DNA of 42,084 nt, from the NCBI GenBank assembly GCA_900317955.1, contig ONIP01000019.1, forward strand, positions 1 to 42,084, in the 5' to 3' direction. The notes beneath the pieces are model-generated. The model was given only the letters and a program-made list of their open reading frames with translations, was not told the origin of the DNA and did not search any database. This DNA is from an uncultured Bacteroidales bacterium. Lineage in GTDB: Bacteria > Bacteroidota > Bacteroidia > Bacteroidales > P3. The translations under genes and the position numbers were made by a program. Positions 26,303 through 34,182 of the stretch are shown here, one piece after another. Position 1 is the stretch's first letter. Every line of letters starts with the position of its first letter.

Positions 26303-26332
26303 CCAACGACAATACTCTGTCACCTATAACAA

Positions 26333-26363
26333 TGTGGCCGCGGCAACTTTCGTTGCGGCCACA
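26333..26363 (+). terminator. Terminator after DUF4301
   Basis: GC-rich inverted repeat: TGTGGCCGC at 26333 onward pairs with GCGGCCACA ending 26363, with a small internal bulge, around a TTTC loop. It is followed by TTTCTTTTCTCT on the plus strand. Confidence 0.85.
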
Positions 26364-26449
26364 TTTCTTTTCTCTAAATAACTATACGCAACCAACTCGG
26401 CAAAACAAACATTGTTCTGCCGCTGGCAACAAAAAAAATCTAAACTGAA

Positions 26450-27244
26450 TCAGAAACGGCCGTGAGCTCCGCCACCACCAAAACTGCCGCCGCCGAACCC
26501 CCCAAAACCACCTGAGCTGCCGCCAAAGCCGCCGCCCCACGAGGAGCCACCACCACGCGGGAAAACAAAACCTCCCCAATAGGGACCCGAACCGCGGTTC
26601 GACCCACCCGAAAAATGATCGCCGTTATTGTCATGTGGATGCTTCTTGTTGTAGCGGTGAGCCAGCACAAGCAGAACCACTGCCAGCAGCATGAAACCAA
26701 GAAAGAACCACAATGCCTGAAGTTCCTCCTCCTTATAGTCGGCATAACTGTACTCGCCTCTGCAAACAGGCTCTATCACATCCAATGCATCCGTCAGAGC
26801 CTTATAATAATCACCGTTGCCCAGCGGCTCTATCATCTGGTCATCAATAATATGCTTGCAAAACGCATCTGGCAATGCACCCTCGAGGCCGTATCCGGGC
26901 ACCAAAGCCACATCGCCGTAAGGTTCCTCTTCCGTCTTCGACTTGATAAGTATTACCAAGCCGTTCTTCAAATCCTTCTGCCCTACGCCCCAAGTCGTTC
27001 CGATACGGGTGCCCAGTTCCATAATCTCGCAACCATGCAACGTCGGTGTAATGATAACAAGAATCTGGTTCGACGTACTGTCATCGAAAGTCACAAGACG
27101 CTGTTCCAACGACTCGCGCTCCTCCTCCGACAGCATACCTGAATAATCATTCACCAACCTATTGGTTGGTTCCGGACACCATAAATCCTGTGCCGGCAAT
27201 ATCAATGCCGGCAACAGGAGTATCAAAAAAATCAATCTCTTCAT
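26450..27244 (-). CDS. TPM domain protein with glycine-rich tail
   Basis: A 264-aa membrane protein of the YgcG/TPM type. It has a signal segment (MKRLIFLILLLPALILPAQ), a TPM domain of about 35-165 ('VNDYSGMLSEEERESLEQRL', 'GTTWGVGQKDLKNGLVILI', 'LVPGYGLEGALPD'), one membrane helix (about 182-200), and a tail dominated by Gly, Ser and Phe (about 220-264). Similar Gly-rich tails end many YgcG-like proteins. The TPM domain is proposed to act in membrane protein or photosystem repair, but its bacterial role is unclear. It is the partner of lemA, with start and stop codons sharing one base (TAATG). Confidence 0.9.
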   Translation of the reverse strand: MKRLIFLILLLPALILPAQDLWCPEPTNRLVNDYSGMLSEEERESLEQRLVTFDDSTSNQILVIITPTLHGCEIMELGTRIGTTWGVGQKDLKNGLVILIKSKTEEEPYGDVALVPGYGLEGALPDAFCKHIIDDQMIEPLGNGDYYKALTDALDVIEPVCRGEYSYADYKEEELQALWFFLGFMLLAVVLLVLAHRYNKKHPHDNNGDHFSGGSNRGSGPYWGGFVFPRGGGSSWGGGFGGSSGGFGGFGGGSFGGGGAHGRF

Positions 27245-27843
27245 TAGAAATCAAATTTCACCTCTACAGGCTCTTCGCTGCCCTCCGGGGCGGTGAAATA
27301 CCCCTTCTTCTCAAATCCGCAAATCCCTGCAATAATATTGTTCGGGAAACGGCGTAACATCTTGTTATAGGCATTCACAGCCTCGTTGAATCGACCGCGC
27401 TCCGTTGCAATGCGGTTCTCGGTACCCTCAAGCTGCACCTGCAAATCACGGAAACCTTGGGTTGCCGTCAATTCAGGATAACGCTCTACAACTACATTGA
27501 TGCCACGAGCCAAGGCTCCCGACAGAGCATCCTGTGCTTTTTGGAACTGGGCAACATTGGCTTCAGTCAAATTATTGGCGTCCACCTGAACTGAAGAGGC
27601 TTTAGCACGGGCCTCAATTACTTCGGTCAGCGTACCTTTCTCATAATTGGCAGCACCCTGAACGGTGGCAACCAACTGCGGTATAAGGTCGGCACGACGC
27701 TTGTATGCGTTCTCAACCTGACCCCATGCCGACGATACATTCTCTTCGGTATTCACAAGTTTGTTGTTAATGCCTACACCCCAAAGGAAGCAGACTACCA
27801 ATAGGCCTACCACGGCCAAGATTACAATCGCTGATTTTTTCAT
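27244..27843 (-). CDS. lemA: LemA family protein
   Basis: A 199-aa protein with one N-terminal membrane helix (VILAVVGLLVVCFLWGVGI) and a long helical domain. The family pattern is clear in 'AWGQVENAYKRRADLIPQLV' and 'YPELTATQGFRDLQVQLEGT'. LemA proteins are widespread and poorly understood; they are commonly encoded beside TPM proteins, as here. The stop codon overlaps the TPM start by one base, so translation is coupled. A good promoter lies about 60 nt upstream. Confidence 0.95.
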   Translation of the reverse strand: MKKSAIVILAVVGLLVVCFLWGVGINNKLVNTEENVSSAWGQVENAYKRRADLIPQLVATVQGAANYEKGTLTEVIEARAKASSVQVDANNLTEANVAQFQKAQDALSGALARGINVVVERYPELTATQGFRDLQVQLEGTENRIATERGRFNEAVNAYNKMLRRFPNNIIAGICGFEKKGYFTAPEGSEEPVEVKFDF

Positions 27844-27901
27844 ATTCTTAATAAATTATTTTACATTCTAATACTGCTGTTCAGCACTATTTTTCAAATT
27901 G

Positions 27902-27932
27902 CAAAGATAACCATTTTTTCCCAATTAGCAAG
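27902..27932 (-). promoter_or_regulatory. Promoter of lemA-TPM
   Basis: Minus-strand -7 box TATCTTTG (plus 27902-27909) with CTTG exactly 19 nt upstream (plus 27929-27932). This is the same arrangement as the secDF promoter. Confidence 0.75.
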
Positions 27933-27972
27933 AGTTCAAACGAAAAAAAACACCTCTTGTCACAAAATAAAG

Positions 27973-28003
27973 TTGCGTATATCAAAATATCTTCGTAATT
28001 TTG
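27973..28003 (+). promoter_or_regulatory. Promoter of the 44-aa gene
   Basis: TTG at 27973-27975, a 20-nt spacer, and the -7 box TAATTTTG at 27996-28003. Transcription should start near 28010, giving a leader of about 70 nt, longer than for the neighbours. Confidence 0.7.
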
Positions 28004-28080
28004 CAGAATCTTTTACGGATGCAAGACATTGCCTTACATCCATTCAATCAAGAAGTTAAACAATAAAAATTAATAATATT

Positions 28081-28215
28081 ATGGGTATCAACGCCAATAA
28101 AAAAGTAAAAAGAAGCAAGGTTAGAATCAATGGCAACAAAAACTCCACCAACAACTGGGGCATCAACGCTGCTGGCTGGAACGCCGTCCACAAAGCCGTC
28201 ATCAACGCCGAATAA
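28081..28215 (+). CDS. 44-residue basic small protein, unknown
   Basis: The reading frame starts MGINANKKVKRSKVRINGNK and ends WNAVHKAVINAE. The first half is Lys/Arg-rich, the second contains two Trp and could form a short amphipathic helix. There is no signal peptide or membrane segment. Codons are mostly C-ending (AAC, GCC, ATC, GTC) like the neighbouring real genes, which supports coding. It has its own promoter (27973-28003) and intrinsic terminator (28274-28299), so it is a self-contained gene. A nucleic-acid- or ribosome-binding role is suggested by charge only. The transcript could also act as a small RNA. Confidence 0.7.
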   Translation: MGINANKKVKRSKVRINGNKNSTNNWGINAAGWNAVHKAVINAE

Positions 28216-28273
28216 TTGATTCTCGCCAAGGTCTCCTCTCACTGTCTCCGAGGTCAGGCCTAACTTAAACAAT

Positions 28274-28299
28274 AAAAGAGCTGCGCAAGCGGCTCTTTT
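28274..28299 (+). terminator. Terminator of the 44-aa gene
   Basis: An 11-bp stem, AAAAGAGCTGC with GCGGCTCTTTT, with one G-T pair, closes on a GCAA (GNRA-type) tetraloop. It merges into a run of T residues. Confidence 0.9.
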
Positions 28300-28417
28300 T
28301 TGTTTTCACTTGCACAATTGCGTGTCATTCTGGGAAGAGAGCATTCCCACACTCAAAATATCGCACGAGATCACAAGAAGAATGCAATATTTATTTGGAG
28401 ACCGCGTTATTACAGGC

Positions 28418-28981
28418 ATGAAAAAGATTTTTCTTATCACAGTGGCAGCCTTTCTGGTGGCGGGATGCAATAACAATCTTAAAGATGAAGCCACTATTCA
28501 AGTAACTGATACAACTACCGACGTGCTCTGCAAAGAGTCGATGTCCCTGACAGGATGCTATAAATTAAGTTCAAATGCCGCCTTAAAACTATTCGAAGGT
28601 AATGGCCACTGCCTGCTGGAAATGGATTATGGCGATGAGATGCAAGAACTTATCGCAACTGGCAACACTCATTATATCCGTAATGACCAAGACCAGATAC
28701 ATCTGGATACAGTCCATCTGGACAAGGATTACACTGTCTATTTCATTAAAACTGCCGACAACTCCTCCACCTATGGAGCTGAGATCTGGTATATCACATA
28801 CCCCTATGATGCAGCAATGCAGGACGGTCCATGGTGCCTCTACAAACTTCCCTTCGACCTCCTTGAACTAAAGGATACCGACGGCGATGGATACCCCGAA
28901 ATCCTGTCTTACAACAACATCAACCGCACCGAAATCCACACCTACCGCTTCCTCGACGGAATCCTTACTCAAACCAAATAA
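28418..28981 (+). CDS. Lipoprotein of unknown function
   Basis: A 187-aa lipoprotein: signal 'MKKIFLITVAAFLVAGC' with Cys17 in an AGC lipobox, then an Asp/Thr-rich mature domain. Near the end, 'KDTDGDGYPEILSYNN' has the Asp spacing of a calcium-binding FG-GAP/VCBS-like loop. I do not recognise the family. The start is set by the signal peptide; an earlier ATG in frame would add 36 residues without export features. It lies 74 nt ahead of the SIMPL gene, with no terminator seen between them, so it may share a transcript. Confidence 0.8.
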   Translation: MKKIFLITVAAFLVAGCNNNLKDEATIQVTDTTTDVLCKESMSLTGCYKLSSNAALKLFEGNGHCLLEMDYGDEMQELIATGNTHYIRNDQDQIHLDTVHLDKDYTVYFIKTADNSSTYGAEIWYITYPYDAAMQDGPWCLYKLPFDLLELKDTDGDGYPEILSYNNINRTEIHTYRFLDGILTQTK

Positions 28982-29055
28982 CCGGCAACAACAGAATTGC
29001 AAAACAATAACTAAGCCATAATTCATTAATAACCTTATACAAAACAACTAATACT

Positions 29056-29763
29056 ATGAAAGGAAAGAGCATCCCGTTCAAAAAGAACATGATTCAAGGC
29101 GGTGCCATAGTTCTGGCAGCCGTGGTTTTAGGTATTTCCCTGATTTTCACAGTCAAGACGCTGAAATCCTACGACGACACCGTGAAAGTCCGCGGCCTCT
29201 GCGAGAAGGAAGTCCCTGCCGACCGAGTGGTTTGGCGCATCAGCTATTCCGAGAAAGACAACTCCCTCGCCGACCTCCGCACCATCGTACGCCGAAACAA
29301 CGACATCATTGTCAGCAAGCTGACCGAAGCTGGCTTCAAATCCGACGAAATCAAGGTTGCCAACGCCAGTTACGACGACCGCTACATGTATTCCAACAAC
29401 GTCTCTCAAGTCAGTTATCGCTATGTCGCCAACCAGACCGTCACCGTGTTCACCAAAAATCTTGACTTGGTGCGCAAACTGCAACAGACTCTGGAAACCG
29501 ACCTCGTAAACCAGAACATCCTGGCCAACAGCTGGGCCGATTATCAGTATCTGGGTCTCAACGACATCAAACCTGCCATGATCGCCGAAAGTCTTGAGAA
29601 CGCCCGCGCTGCTGCCGACGAGTTTGCCAAGAACAGCCATAGCCGTATCGGCAAAATGCGCACCGCCTCCCAAGGTTATTTCGAGGTTGAAGACCTCGAC
29701 GAGAACACCCCTCAGGTCAAGAAAGTCAGAGTAGTCACAACGGTTGAATACTACCTGAAATAA
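29056..29763 (+). CDS. SIMPL (DUF541) domain protein
   Basis: A 235-aa protein with one N-terminal membrane helix (about 13-33) and a periplasmic SIMPL/DUF541 domain. The domain opens with 'VKVRGLCEKEVPADRVVWRI' and later shows 'NARAAADEFAKNSHSRIGKM' and 'VTTVEYYLK', the typical start, late helix and final strand. The family is structurally like BP26/OMP28; its function is not firmly known, with links to stress and envelope integrity. A lipoprotein gene follows 8 nt later and a GNAT gene 6 nt after that. Confidence 0.9.
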   Translation: MKGKSIPFKKNMIQGGAIVLAAVVLGISLIFTVKTLKSYDDTVKVRGLCEKEVPADRVVWRISYSEKDNSLADLRTIVRRNNDIIVSKLTEAGFKSDEIKVANASYDDRYMYSNNVSQVSYRYVANQTVTVFTKNLDLVRKLQQTLETDLVNQNILANSWADYQYLGLNDIKPAMIAESLENARAAADEFAKNSHSRIGKMRTASQGYFEVEDLDENTPQVKKVRVVTTVEYYLK

Positions 29764-29771
29764 TCCTTTTT

Positions 29772-30380
29772 ATGGCAAGAAAAATCATTGTGGGCATCCT
29801 GCTGTCATCCTTATTGTTGACGGCAGGATGTTCTTTGATTGTCAAGACTGCTTTCGGCATCAACGAGATTAAAGAATATCGCGACACCGAAGTGCAGTCT
29901 TTTCTTGTCGAAAGTCAGCGCAAAGTCTCTTGCCGTCAAATTGTTGCTTCCATCGGGCAACAGGATAGTCTCATCCGACTCGACCTCGACAGCACCATGA
30001 TGCAGCATCGTGGACAACCAGTTCAGATACTATATTTCGACGGCGACTCGCTTCTGTTTTACCACATCAACTGCTACACTCAATCGGGACTCTTTCAATT
30101 CAATTGGAACAACTACCACTCTTTCGACCACTTTCCCCCATCCCCTACCGTGGTCGTGCCTCACAACAAGGAATCCATGACACTCAGCAACTACACCCGC
30201 ATACTCCCTTCCCTCAAGTCTTTTCGTCGCTACACCGTCCTGATTCTTTGGAGCAACGTAACACGCAAAGTGTCTGCAAAAGCTGTCGATGCCGTGGCCA
30301 CGAACATCCAAGGACGAAACGACTGCTCCCTATGGCTGGTCAACACCGACCAATGGTGGGCAAACTACCTCAATAAATAA
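29772..30380 (+). CDS. Lipoprotein of unknown function
   Basis: A 202-aa lipoprotein with signal 'MARKIIVGILLSSLLLTAGC' (Cys20 in TAGC). The mature domain has no motif I recognise; 'QPVQILYFDGDSLLFYHINC' and 'YTVLILWSNVTRKVSAKAVD' look like beta strands of a thioredoxin-like or similar alpha/beta fold, but there is no CxxC. It lies tightly between the SIMPL gene (8 nt) and the GNAT gene (6 nt), so it belongs to that operon. It may work with the SIMPL protein in the envelope; this is inferred from position only. Confidence 0.8.
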   Translation: MARKIIVGILLSSLLLTAGCSLIVKTAFGINEIKEYRDTEVQSFLVESQRKVSCRQIVASIGQQDSLIRLDLDSTMMQHRGQPVQILYFDGDSLLFYHINCYTQSGLFQFNWNNYHSFDHFPPSPTVVVPHNKESMTLSNYTRILPSLKSFRRYTVLILWSNVTRKVSAKAVDAVATNIQGRNDCSLWLVNTDQWWANYLNK

Positions 30381-30386
30381 TCCCCC

Positions 30387-30899
30387 ATGCCTCAGACATT
30401 CAACATATCTCCCTTAGGATTGGAGCATCTGGATCAATTACTTGCCATCGAGCAGGAAGCCATCGCGTCTCTCGAACGCCCCGACCTGCTGCGACGTAAC
30501 ACCCCATCTATGTGGCGTCAATGCCTTCTGCCTCCTCATCTTTGCCTCGGAGCTTGGGACGATAAGGAACTTGCAGGTTTCGCCGTTCTTTACCGCTCCG
30601 CCCCTGACGACGGCGAGAGTCTCGCCCCACTGCTCTCCTCCATTGACGCCTCTCCATACTGTTCCGCCAACTTCAAAATCTGTATCGTCCGTCCCCAATG
30701 GCGGGGACAGCACCTCCAAGTTCTTTTGGGTCAGCACATCATTCAGGAATCCCGGAAACTCGGCATTAGTCTTCTCTGCGCCACAGCATCACCCCACAAC
30801 CACGCCAGCGTCAAAAACCTTCTTCATCTGGGTTTTCAACCCGACCATACTCTGACAAAATACGGGGCAGAACGTCTCCTTTTTTACCTATTCAATTAA
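30387..30899 (+). CDS. GNAT family N-acetyltransferase
   Basis: A 170-aa cytoplasmic protein with the GNAT layout. An N-terminal substrate part is followed by strand 4 and the acetyl-CoA loop in 'FKICIVRPQWRGQHLQVLLG' (the R/QxxGxG/A motif in degenerate form), then 'LLCATASPHNHASVKNLLHL' and the final strand with Phe, Gly and Tyr. The substrate is unknown. The degenerate pyrophosphate loop may mean weak binding. It ends the SIMPL-lipoprotein-GNAT unit. Confidence 0.82.
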   Translation: MPQTFNISPLGLEHLDQLLAIEQEAIASLERPDLLRRNTPSMWRQCLLPPHLCLGAWDDKELAGFAVLYRSAPDDGESLAPLLSSIDASPYCSANFKICIVRPQWRGQHLQVLLGQHIIQESRKLGISLLCATASPHNHASVKNLLHLGFQPDHTLTKYGAERLLFYLFN

Positions 30900-30906
30900 T
30901 TTTTTG

Positions 30907-30914
30907 TATCTTTG
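30907..30914 (+). promoter_or_regulatory. Promoter -7 box of the His-rich gene
   Basis: TATCTTTG fits the -7 consensus exactly and lies 53 nt before the start codon. It begins only 8 nt past the GNAT stop codon. The -33 region is a T run without TTG. Confidence 0.65.
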
Positions 30915-30967
30915 CAAATCAAGGAATAATTTCTGGGATAGTCGGAAATAGATGCAATCCATTCGTT

Positions 30968-31438
30968 ATGAAGCAACTGCTTGCAAAAATACTGGTATCT
31001 CTGGCTTGTGCAATCATTTTGTTGCATGCCTTTGTGCCGCACCACCACCACGATTGTGAAGGGCAGGGGTTGATTTACGAATGCGAAGTAGCCTGCCATT
31101 GTGATTGCAGCCATCACGATTTTCCCCACGAGCAGAACCACCATTCCCATCATCCCTATTCTACATGCAAATTGGCAGAAATGTTGTCCCATTTGGTGCT
31201 CAGCACTAAAGACGACAACAACCATCTGCAATGGGTACCTGCATCCCCCTATGGCGGCAACAACGTGGTCTATGCTCTGTCGCTCTTCATCATCCCTGTT
31301 ACCGTCACGCCCCAGCAACCCATTCCTGTCCCTGTCGTCCCACTTGTCTACGAAAGGGAATTGTTCTTTGGCCAGCCTCCTTTTCTGGCCTCTACTGCAC
31401 TCCGTGCGCCTCCTTCCGACGCTCCCGCCTGTTGTTGA
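30968..31438 (+). CDS. Histidine- and cysteine-rich exported protein
   Basis: A 156-aa protein with an N-terminal hydrophobic segment (about 5-23) that is a signal peptide or anchor. A dense metal-ligand stretch follows at about 25-68: VPHHHHDCEG, then 'CEVACHCDCSHHDFPHEQ' and NHHSHHPYSTC. It ends with Cys-Cys. The pattern resembles a small Bacteroidetes family near metal exporters (I think DUF6769), but I cannot confirm this. It probably buffers or senses metal ions outside the cytoplasm. The adaptor of an RND metal exporter follows after 137 nt, and the -7 box here may drive the whole block. Confidence 0.8.
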   Translation: MKQLLAKILVSLACAIILLHAFVPHHHHDCEGQGLIYECEVACHCDCSHHDFPHEQNHHSHHPYSTCKLAEMLSHLVLSTKDDNNHLQWVPASPYGGNNVVYALSLFIIPVTVTPQQPIPVPVVPLVYERELFFGQPPFLASTALRAPPSDAPACC

Positions 31439-31575
31439 CATCCGGCGGATTCCACTCATTATATTTCTTCTGTATCAAGACAATCATTAGGGTCTATGCA
31501 GACTTAGCCGTAGGCAAAGCCCATGGCAATTAACCAGTAAATACATTAAATCTCCCGTCAGGGAATATTACAATT
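31439..31575 (+). promoter_or_regulatory. Leader of the metal-efflux genes with small inverted repeats
   Basis: No coding frame and no clear TAnnTTTG box. Short hairpins follow each other: GTCT/AGAC (31492-31503), GCCgtaGGC (31507-31515), GCCcatGGC (31519-31527) and TCCCgtcaGGGA (31553-31564). Alone each is weak; together they could make a structured leader. It matches no riboswitch consensus that I know. Confidence 0.3.
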
Positions 31576-32802
31576 ATGAAAAAAATAGCAATCCCCATAT
31601 CCATTATCCTGTCATTAGGACTTATCATCTCATGTCACTCCGAAGTGCATGACCATGACCACGAACATGCCCAAGTGCACAGTCATGACCATGAACACAA
31701 TCATGAGCATGACCATGCACACAATCACGACCATGACCTCGACCACCACCAGCACAATCATGGTGAAAATGTCGTCATATTCTCTTCCGAACAAGCAAAA
31801 AAAATAGGTCTCCAACTTGAAACCCTCTCCCCTGCTCCGCTTGGTCAGATTATCAAGACCACCGCGCAGGTGCTCCCCTCTCAGGGCGACGAACGGCAGG
31901 CTGCAGCAACGGCATCGGGAATAATCCGTTATGTCAATTCCTCGCTCGTGGAAGGTGACGCTGTCAAGGCCGGTCAGTCCCTCTTCGAAATCGAAAGCAG
32001 CGGCATGGCAGAAGCCAATATCAGCGTCAAAGTCAAAGAGGCCGAAGCACAGTACCGCGCTGCCAAGTCGGCCTACGAACGCAAATGCAAACTTGCCGAA
32101 GACCATATTGTCTCCCAAGCCGATTTAGAGCAGGCCCGCGCCACCTACGAATCCGCCAAGGCTGCCTACGACAACCTCAAGGGCAATTTCTCCGCCAAAG
32201 GTGCCATTGTCCGGGCTCCCATCAGTGGCTATGTCCGTAGCATCGATGTCGCCAATGGTGCCTATGTCGAGGCTGGCCATTCTGTCGTTACCGTCTCCCA
32301 AAACCGTGACCTCCAACTCCGTGCCGAAGTCCAACCCCGCTACTATCCTTGGCTTAAAAACATCACCGGAGTGAATGTCCGAATCCCCGGCATTGACACT
32401 GCGGTCTCCCTTGGCTCTTCCGGCACCAACTGGGTCTCCTACGGCAAATCAACCGATGCTGCCTGCCCCTTGATTCCCGTCACCTTCCGCATCCGCAACA
32501 CCCACCAGCTCATCTCTGGAACCTTCGTAACCGCCTACATCGTCACCCGTTCTTCCCAACCTGTCATTTCTGTCCCTAACGAATCTCTGGTCGAAGAAAT
32601 GGGCAGCTTCTTCGTTTTCGTAAAAATCCACGGTGACGAATACGACAAACGTCTTGTCTCCATCGGTGCCACCGACGGCATCCGTACCGAAATCCGCTCA
32701 GGTCTTTCCAAAGGCGAGACCGTCGTCACCCACGGTGCCGCCATGGTGCGTCTGGCTCAAAATTCCGCCGCGCTCGACCCTCATGCAGGCCATGTCCATT
32801 AA
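31576..32802 (+). CDS. RND metal-efflux periplasmic adaptor (CzcB/CusB type)
   Basis: A 408-aa membrane-fusion protein that links the inner-membrane pump to the outer-membrane channel. It is a predicted lipoprotein (LIISC, Cys20). Residues 21-62 hold 19 His, mostly alternating with Asp, Glu or Asn, a metal-binding extension. Then come the lipoyl/barrel-sandwich part ('GIIRYVNSSLVEGDAVKAGQ' and 'GAIVRAPISGYVRSIDVANG'), a coiled-coil hairpin between them (about 155-205), and beta-barrel and membrane-proximal domains. TolC follows at 21 nt and the pump after that. The His run favours Zn/Co/Cd/Ni, but Cu cannot be ruled out. Confidence 0.93.
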   Translation: MKKIAIPISIILSLGLIISCHSEVHDHDHEHAQVHSHDHEHNHEHDHAHNHDHDLDHHQHNHGENVVIFSSEQAKKIGLQLETLSPAPLGQIIKTTAQVLPSQGDERQAAATASGIIRYVNSSLVEGDAVKAGQSLFEIESSGMAEANISVKVKEAEAQYRAAKSAYERKCKLAEDHIVSQADLEQARATYESAKAAYDNLKGNFSAKGAIVRAPISGYVRSIDVANGAYVEAGHSVVTVSQNRDLQLRAEVQPRYYPWLKNITGVNVRIPGIDTAVSLGSSGTNWVSYGKSTDAACPLIPVTFRIRNTHQLISGTFVTAYIVTRSSQPVISVPNESLVEEMGSFFVFVKIHGDEYDKRLVSIGATDGIRTEIRSGLSKGETVVTHGAAMVRLAQNSAALDPHAGHVH

Positions 32803-32823
32803 TCATTAATACCCGATACTGAT

Positions 32824-34167
32824 ATGATAAGCTTTAACCATAATTCATCACCGTCACTGGTGTGTAGTGGCAACCGTATCGCCCATAACGTCGCAGACAA
32901 CTGCCGTCTTCGTCCTTCCGGCCTCCTCCTGCTCATAGTGCTCCTCCTCTCCTCCCAGTCGGCTTTTGCCCAGGTGCATTTCGCTTCCGTGCTGAAAGAT
33001 GTCGAAGAAAACAACCCCTTGCTCCTTGCCGCAAGAAAGAAGTCCGAGGCATCGCAACTCCAAGCCCATGTCGGTGCTTTGCTGCCTGACCCAACTGTCT
33101 CTGCCGCATTTTTCAAAGGCGACCCCACCTCCATCGGCAACCGTTGGGATCTCAGCGTCAGCCAGTCTTTTGAAATGCCATCAGTCCTCGTTCGTCGCGC
33201 CCGCCTGCGCGACCTCACCGAGAAGGCTGCCACACTCAGCTACCTCGAACTGCGCCAGGCTACACTACTCGAGGCTCAACTATGCTGTGCTGATATTATA
33301 TACTACAACGCTGTAAGCGAGATAAACGAACGCCGAAATAAGGCCGCCATCCGCATCGCCCAAATCTATCAAAAACGTTATGAACAAGGCGATTGCACTT
33401 TGATTGAGTACAATACCTCCCAAATTAACCTCGCCCAAACACAGTCCATCACATCCGAAGTCAACATGCAGCGAGACCACTACTACCGCCACCTCGGCAT
33501 CCTTACCGGCATAGAAAACTACCAGTTCTTTGTCGACACGTTCCCAGACATCAACGTATTTTCCTTCTTCGAACAATGGTATGAACCCTTGGAAATGAAC
33601 GACCCCGAACTTCAACAGCTAAATAATCAAGTACTCTCCACCCGCCAGCAACTCGACCTCAGCCGATCCCTATGGCTCCCTTCCGTCTCTCTGGGCTATG
33701 CCTCTGAAAATCTTGCCAACGAAGCATTTCGTGGCATCAAAGTAGGGGTGTCAATCCCCATCTGGAGCCAACAGCGTTCTGTCAAAGCCGCCAATCTTGC
33801 CTACCAAGCCGCCCGTGACGAATTTGAGTCAGAGCGCATCCGCCGCTTCACCGAGCTTCGCTGCATGTTCCACCGTCAAGAAGGCCTTTGGCGCAATGTC
33901 AACAACCTCCGCCGCTCCCTTTTGCAGAACATCGGGCTCCACGAAACCGACCCCGCTCCGCAAAAGTTCCGTGGCACCACCTCAGTCGACGGCACTTCAC
34001 AGATTCCCCAGATTGTCCTGCTCGACAAAGCACTCGAAGCAGGAGAAATCTCTCTTGAACAGTATCTAGTTCAAGTCGACTACTATTATTCTGTCGAGTT
34101 GCGCATCATCTCCATTGCCTACGAGTTGGAGCAACTTCACTTGCAGCTCGCTGCCATAGAACTATAA
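32824..34167 (+). CDS. TolC family outer-membrane efflux channel
   Basis: A 447-aa channel subunit of the tripartite exporter, trimeric in the family. The N-terminus has an unusually long polar stretch (about 1-32) before the hydrophobic signal core (GLLLLIVLLLSSQSAFA), so the true start is uncertain, but no later ATG precedes the signal. Two long helical repeats follow, with TolC-like 'FASVLKDVEENNPLLLAARK' and, in the second half, 'GIKVGVSIPIWSQQRSVKAA'. It lies 21 nt after the adaptor and 15 nt before the pump. Confidence 0.9.
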   Translation: MISFNHNSSPSLVCSGNRIAHNVADNCRLRPSGLLLLIVLLLSSQSAFAQVHFASVLKDVEENNPLLLAARKKSEASQLQAHVGALLPDPTVSAAFFKGDPTSIGNRWDLSVSQSFEMPSVLVRRARLRDLTEKAATLSYLELRQATLLEAQLCCADIIYYNAVSEINERRNKAAIRIAQIYQKRYEQGDCTLIEYNTSQINLAQTQSITSEVNMQRDHYYRHLGILTGIENYQFFVDTFPDINVFSFFEQWYEPLEMNDPELQQLNNQVLSTRQQLDLSRSLWLPSVSLGYASENLANEAFRGIKVGVSIPIWSQQRSVKAANLAYQAARDEFESERIRRFTELRCMFHRQEGLWRNVNNLRRSLLQNIGLHETDPAPQKFRGTTSVDGTSQIPQIVLLDKALEAGEISLEQYLVQVDYYYSVELRIISIAYELEQLHLQLAAIEL

Positions 34168-34182
34168 AATTGTAATTACGTT

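Noticed and set aside
26398..26422. Inverted repeat CGGCAaAACAA / TTGTTcTGCCG as terminator of the TPM gene
   Set aside because: The stem has a mismatch and no T run follows on the minus strand; the function is unclear.
28048..28272. 74-codon open frame opposite the 44-aa gene
   Set aside because: Promoter and terminator both point to the plus strand as the transcribed one.
31439..31575. Cobalamin or NiCo riboswitch ahead of the exporter
   Set aside because: None of the conserved boxes of these classes that I know is visible; only short generic hairpins are present.
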